From: JAHEZL01 sp046074525
Lineage (GTDB): Bacteria > Bacteroidota > Bacteroidia > Flavobacteriales_C > GCA-002722245
Direction: 5' to 3'
Assembly (NCBI GenBank): GCA_046074525.1
Contig: JBJTOK010000059.1
Span: forward strand, 95,050 to 159,049
DNA length: 64,000 nt
Shown here: positions 60,567 through 64,000 of the stretch, piece by piece
Layout: every line of letters begins with the position of its first letter
Position numbering within the stretch: position 1 is the stretch's first letter
The notes under the pieces: model-generated
Databases searched by the model: none
The model's input: only the letters and a program-made list of their open reading frames with translations
Told to the model about the DNA's origin: nothing
Translations under genes and position numbers: made by a program

Positions 60567-62150
60567 ATGAAAAACAGTTTTAAAATTTCATTGCAAATCA
60601 TTGCTTTCTCGGTTTTATCAGTGTCTGCAACGTTTGCACAGACATTAAAAGAAGTCATAAAATTCACCGACAATGAGCAATTTGAAAGTGCACAAGCTGC
60701 ATTTGGGAAACTCATCAAGGCAGAGCCAGCAAACAGTAATAATTATTTCTACCTCGGTGAAAATTTCTTTGGTATGGAAATTCTGGACTCGGCTAAAATG
60801 ACCTATCAGAAAGGCATTGAAATTGATCCTGAAAATGCCCTCAACTATGTGGGCTTGGGCAAGGTACAATGGTACCAGGAAGATGCTGCGGCAAAAGAAA
60901 ATTTTGCCAAAGCCATTGCTCTTTCCAAATCGAAGAATGCCACCGTTCTCTATAAAATTGCTGAAGTGTATATCAAGGCTCCAAAGCAAAATTTGCCTGA
61001 AGCATTTATCCTCCTTAACAATGCAGCGAAACTGGAGCCTAAGAATCCCGAAATTTATATCCTGATGGGTGATGCTTTCCTTGAACAGGAAAACGGCTCG
61101 CAGGCCATTGTTTATTACGAGAAGGCGACTACCCTCGATCCTAATTCCACCAAAGCCTTACTGCGAACAGGTAAGTTATATGGCCGCGCACAAAATTTCC
61201 AGCTGGCTTTTGAGTATTATGAAAAAGCCAATGCTATTGATTCTTCTTTTGCGCCGGCTTACAGGGAGAAAGCGGAGTTTTACTACAAGGACAAAAAACT
61301 CGACAAGGCCATTGCCCAATATCAAAAATATTTGCAGCTAAACGACAATCTCAGTGCTCGTGTACGTTATGCTTCTTTTCTCTTTCTGAGCAAGCAGTAT
61401 CCTAGAGCCATTTCCGAAATCCAGGAAATCCAGAAACGCGATACTTCACGTGTGGCCTTGTACCGTTTGCTGGCGTATTCTTACTATGAAACCGGTGATT
61501 ATGCTGCTGGTATGGCAAACATGGATAAATTCTTCCAGAAAGCCGATAACGACAAAGTGAAAGTGGCTGTTACCGATTACAAATATCAGGGAAGATTACT
61601 GTCGAAAACCAATCAGGATTCTCTCGCCATTATTAGCTTGAACAAGGCTGTGGCAATGGATTCCACCGATGCAGAGCTCTACATGGAGTTAGGGACTTTA
61701 TATTACAGAAACAAACAATATCCGCAGGCCATTTCTGCTTTGGAAAAACGAATTGTATTGCAGAAAGGCGCTTCACCCAATGATTTTAATGCTTTAGGCC
61801 GCGCATATTTTTACAATAAGGATTACGCTAAATCCGATTCGATTTTTGCCAAGATTGTTGCTGCTAAACCGGATCTTCCTTTAGGTTACCTGTGGAGGGC
61901 GCGTTCTATGGCCAATCTTGATCCCGATTCAAAACTCGGTCTGGCCAAGCCTCATTATGAAGCCTTCATTCAAAAGGCCGAGGTGGATGTGCAGAAGAAC
62001 AAGAAGGATTTGGTAGATGCCTATTCTTACATTGCTTATTATTCATACATGCACAATGATTTGCCAAATGCAAGGCTTTATTACAAAAAAGTGCTGGAGC
62101 TTGATCCTGAGAATGCCAACGCCAAAACCTTTATGAAAGAGGTGAAATAG
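60567..62150 (+). CDS. Secreted TPR-repeat protein
   Basis: 527 residues with a signal peptide (1-23, ending FAQ). Almost the entire mature protein is TPR-type helical repeats (for example YYEKATTLDPNSTKALL, LNKAVAMDSTDAELYMELGTLYYRNKQYPQAI, and LYYKKVLELDPENANAKTF at the end). It probably acts as a periplasmic or envelope scaffold. Last gene of the exbB-to-TPR operon, 4 nt after the PstS-like gene. Confidence 0.9.
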   Translation: MKNSFKISLQIIAFSVLSVSATFAQTLKEVIKFTDNEQFESAQAAFGKLIKAEPANSNNYFYLGENFFGMEILDSAKMTYQKGIEIDPENALNYVGLGKVQWYQEDAAAKENFAKAIALSKSKNATVLYKIAEVYIKAPKQNLPEAFILLNNAAKLEPKNPEIYILMGDAFLEQENGSQAIVYYEKATTLDPNSTKALLRTGKLYGRAQNFQLAFEYYEKANAIDSSFAPAYREKAEFYYKDKKLDKAIAQYQKYLQLNDNLSARVRYASFLFLSKQYPRAISEIQEIQKRDTSRVALYRLLAYSYYETGDYAAGMANMDKFFQKADNDKVKVAVTDYKYQGRLLSKTNQDSLAIISLNKAVAMDSTDAELYMELGTLYYRNKQYPQAISALEKRIVLQKGASPNDFNALGRAYFYNKDYAKSDSIFAKIVAAKPDLPLGYLWRARSMANLDPDSKLGLAKPHYEAFIQKAEVDVQKNKKDLVDAYSYIAYYSYMHNDLPNARLYYKKVLELDPENANAKTFMKEVK

Positions 62151-62204
62151 CAAGCGTTCAATATTTTTTGTATTTTCGTCGCCCTTAATAATTTCAACAC
62201 AAAA

Positions 62205-62292
62205 GGAGAGGTGTCCGAGTGGTTGAAGGAGCACGCCTGGAAAGTGTGTATACTCCTAAAGGGTATCGCGGGTTCGAATCCCGCCCTCTCCG
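62205..62292 (+). tRNA. tRNA-Ser (anticodon GGA)
   Basis: Acceptor stem GGAGAGG with CCTCTCC, discriminator G at 62292, anticodon loop CTGGAAA giving GGA, a long variable arm as expected for serine, and T arm GCGGGTTCGAATCCCGC. CCA is not encoded. A promoter-like TATTTTCG lies 30 nt upstream. Confidence 0.95.
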
Positions 62293-62319
62293 CAAGAATT
62301 TTTCAAAATTCTTTCGAAG

Positions 62320-62353
62320 CCCTTGATGATGCAGAATCGTCAAGGGTTTTTTT
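62320..62353 (+). terminator. Rho-independent terminator after tRNA-Ser
   Basis: CCCTTGATGA (62320-62329) pairs with TCGTCAAGGG (62337-62346), with one G-U, followed by TTTTTTT. Confidence 0.85.
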
Positions 62354-62490
62354 ATTTTTCGAAATTTCCTGTGAAATCCCCCTCTCTAAAATCTCCAATT
62401 CGTTAAAATGTTGATTTTCAATGAAATTTCAGTTCGAATCCCTTTGGCATTAATTGTGAAGAAGATCCTTTTTTATGAAAAAATGATCTT

Positions 62491-62672
62491 ATGGGAAGAA
62501 GAAAAAAATCAATGGAAAATGAGATTGGAAGCAATCAATTAACCGCAGCAAAATTAAAAACCATAAAGGATTAGAGCATCTATCGGATGAAAAGGCCGAA
62601 GAAATGGCACATTCTATAATGCTGTTTAGTAAAGTCCTTTTGAAGTATATGCGGAAAATGGATGAAGAATAG
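62491..62672 (+). pseudogene. Frameshifted small gene
   Basis: An ATG at 62491 opens a frame (MGRRKKSMENEIGSNQL...) that stops at 62574 after 27 codons. In another frame the sequence continues without stop as KGLEHLSDEKAEEMAHSIML... to a TAG at 62672. Adding one base near 62567 joins both halves to about 60 residues, with an HLSDEKAEEM helix that looks protein-like. A single-base deletion (or sequencing error) is the simplest reading. Small regulatory or accessory protein, function unknown. Confidence 0.6.
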
Positions 62673-62754
62673 TCGCGAACTCAAGAATTAGCGAATTTTT
62701 ACTACTTTTCACTACATTCTTTCAATTCTTCAAAACTCAATGTAATTACAGAAC

Positions 62755-63581
62755 ATGAATCCTGCTGAAGATTGCTTAAAATATTTGCAGAATAGAAATT
62801 GGAATGAACTCAAAAAGATTCTTTCTGACAACAAAAGCGCTAAAGAGTTGGCTGAATCGCCAATATTCTCAGTCTTTGAGAACGTATTTATTGATGAGTT
62901 AAGGAGACATGAAAATGAAACTAGTGACGACCTATTTATTGTAGCTTCGGCAATCTTTCAAATACACAGACACGATAATTCAATCTTCACACTATCAGCA
63001 AATGCACTTAAGGGAATTGCGAGGTACCTGTTCGACAAGAATCCTGACGTAATCTATGCAAAAATACTTGTCGATGATCATGACGCTCAGTTATTTTTAG
63101 AAAATCAAACAAAAGTAGTTCAGAGCAAAATAGAGACTGAACTTATTGGCGCAAATCTTAATGTGAAAGTCGGTGAGCATGGAAAACTTCTATTTGATAA
63201 AGATATTTTCAATGGTTCGCCTCAAGAGAAAGAACTTTATCTATCTGCTAAAAAAGTATTACCAGATTCAATTTTACTTCCAAATACCGCACTAAGCACT
63301 ATAATAAACTCAAAAATATGTGACCTTCTGGATAATTCAACCGCTAGTTTTTTTACAAATCAACACTTGACTTATGTGTTGTCAATCCAACTACATATAG
63401 GCCAGAACTATTTATTGAACTCGACAGCAGTTGGCACGATAAGCCAAAAAGTGTGGAAAATGACAAAATGAAAGACGAAATATTTCAGAAAGCGGGATTG
63501 AAACTACATCGTCTTAGGAAGAAGGAAAGCAAGGAAATGCTTGATATATTTGAACTATTTATAAAGACAAATTACAAATGA
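62755..63581 (+). pseudogene. Frameshifted DUF2726-type protein gene
   Basis: The first frame (62755-63471) codes for a soluble protein of unknown N-terminal domain. Near 63368 (...FTNQHL) the conserved sequence jumps to another frame, which reads DLCVVNPTTYRPELFIELDSSWHD...KPKSVENDKMKDEIFQKAGLKLHRLR and stops at 63579-63581. This C-terminal part is the DUF2726 nuclease-like fold (IELD..WH...DKMKD). Inserting one base at about 63368 restores the whole protein (about 275 residues). It ends overlapping the ATG of the next gene. Confidence 0.75.
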
Positions 63582-63895
63582 ATTTCTTCAAAAAAATCTT
63601 CCGACATTCTTCAACCGAGAAGTCTAACCATTATTTTTTAAAAGATAGGCCAAGACATCCTCTTAATGTTTCAGGTGACTTTTACGTTGAAAAAGATAGC
63701 TGCATTTTATGTGGCGCTCCTGAGGTCGAAGCTTCGGGTCTAATGGAGCATTCTAACGATGGCTGTTATTTCGTAAGGCAACCGCAAACAGATGAAGAAA
63801 TCGAACATGCAATAAGCGCAATTGCTGTTTCATGTGTTTCAGCGGTAAGGTATGGTGGCACTGAACTTCCTACAAAAAAGTGGACTTTAAGTTAA
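63578..63895 (+). pseudogene. Ferredoxin-like small gene truncated by IS3
   Basis: Up to about residue 95 (GDFYVEKDSCILCGAPEVEA..., CYFVRQPQTDEEIEHAISA, AVRYGGT) this matches a widespread family of small CxxCG-type proteins annotated as ferredoxin-like. The final residues (ELPTKKWTLS) are encoded by the terminal inverted repeat of an IS3-family element starting near 63862, so the true C-terminus was lost. It overlaps the DUF2726 frame by 4 bp, as in an original operon. Confidence 0.65.
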
Positions 63896-64000
63896 GCGAC
63901 ATTTTTAAGTTGCGTTAATAATTCAAATTCTTTGATGGTTAAATTTCCTAATGCCGAGTGTCTTCGATTTTTGTTGTACCATGTTTCAATCCATTCAAAA
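63862..64000. mobile_element. End of an IS3-family insertion sequence (cut by window edge)
   Basis: A TGAACTTCC..AAAAAAGTGGAC end at 63862 resembles IS3-family terminal repeats, and immediately inside it lies the end of a transposase gene on the minus strand. The other end and any target duplication are outside the window. Confidence 0.72.
63892..64000 (-). CDS. IS3-family transposase OrfB, C-terminal fragment
   Basis: Only the last 35 codons are in the window. They read FEWIETWYNKNRRHSALGNL and continue to a TAA at 63892-63894; WYN..RRHSALG is the end of the DDE integrase core of IS3-family transposases. The rest of the element lies beyond 64000. Confidence 0.88.
   Translation of the reverse strand, partial: FEWIETWYNKNRRHSALGNLTIKEFELLTQLKNVA

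Noticed and set aside
62462..62490. Hairpin AAGATC...GATCTT before the small frameshifted gene
   Set aside because: A/T-rich stem of common type; no T-run or neighbouring feature gives it a meaning, so not listed as a terminator.

Overview
The window looks like a chromosomal stretch of a free-living member of the Bacteroidota. The evidence is three very large secreted proteins with the gliding-motility-associated (CHU_C, type B) C-terminal domain of the type IX secretion system (T9SS), a GH9 enzyme with a type A T9SS tail, DUF3857/transglutaminase and triple-tyrosine-motif regulators, the long form of IspG, duplicated exbD, and promoters of the Bacteroidota type (TTG, 19-20 nt, TAnnTTTG). There is no rRNA, no CRISPR array and one tRNA. 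The genus cannot be told from sequence alone.

Layout. 1-2434: tail of an unidentified gene, then hemL and a metallo-beta-lactamase-fold hydrolase on the minus strand. 2537-7658: an Anbu-type operon (circularly permuted ATP-grasp, alpha-E, transglutaminase, proteasome-like peptidase) followed by a secreted transglutaminase. 7660-14480: minus-strand genes, namely a small phosphatase, a WG-repeat protein, a membrane protein, a HigBA toxin-antitoxin pair, a small hypothetical protein, gpmI and a histidine kinase. 14822-17858: ispG and, divergently, a cysteine desulfurase. 17890-25640: an envelope operon with a 1110-residue TPR/MORN-like protein, two DUF3857 proteins (one apparently a dead transglutaminase) and a cupin. 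25646-33854: two paralogous membrane-bound regulators flanking a leucine-rich-repeat protein and a very small ORF. 34030-49754: a secretion island with three CHU_C proteins, a GH9 cellulase-type enzyme and the RNA locus described below. 49905-62150: housekeeping genes, a histidine kinase/response regulator pair, GT9, TatD, asparaginase, and an exbB-exbD-exbD-tonB-lipoprotein-TPR operon. 62205-64000: tRNA-Ser followed by decaying accessory genes and the end of an IS3-family element.

The most interesting object is in the 1.4 kb between 38791 and 40228, which holds no credible protein gene. It contains three tandem copies of what I read as one small-RNA family. Each copy has its own TTG-N19/20-TAnnTTTG promoter, a closing stem that starts 5-7 nt after the promoter, a conserved core of about 90 nt and a separate Rho-independent terminator. 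The closing stems differ in sequence between copies but stay paired, so the copies support each other by compensatory change. The conserved UAG-rich stretch of the core is complementary to short ACTAC-type motifs at or near the start codons of the four T9SS-cargo genes that surround the locus (strongest: 10 of 10 nt immediately upstream of the gene at 45738). This suggests, but does not prove, a local post-transcriptional circuit for adhesin and cellulase-type secretion.

Other features of note are a three-copy dispersed intergenic repeat with a conserved hairpin (one copy sits inside the RNA array), a lysozyme-like catalytic domain at the front of the 34030 protein, and two single-base frameshifts plus an IS3 insertion clustered downstream of tRNA-Ser.
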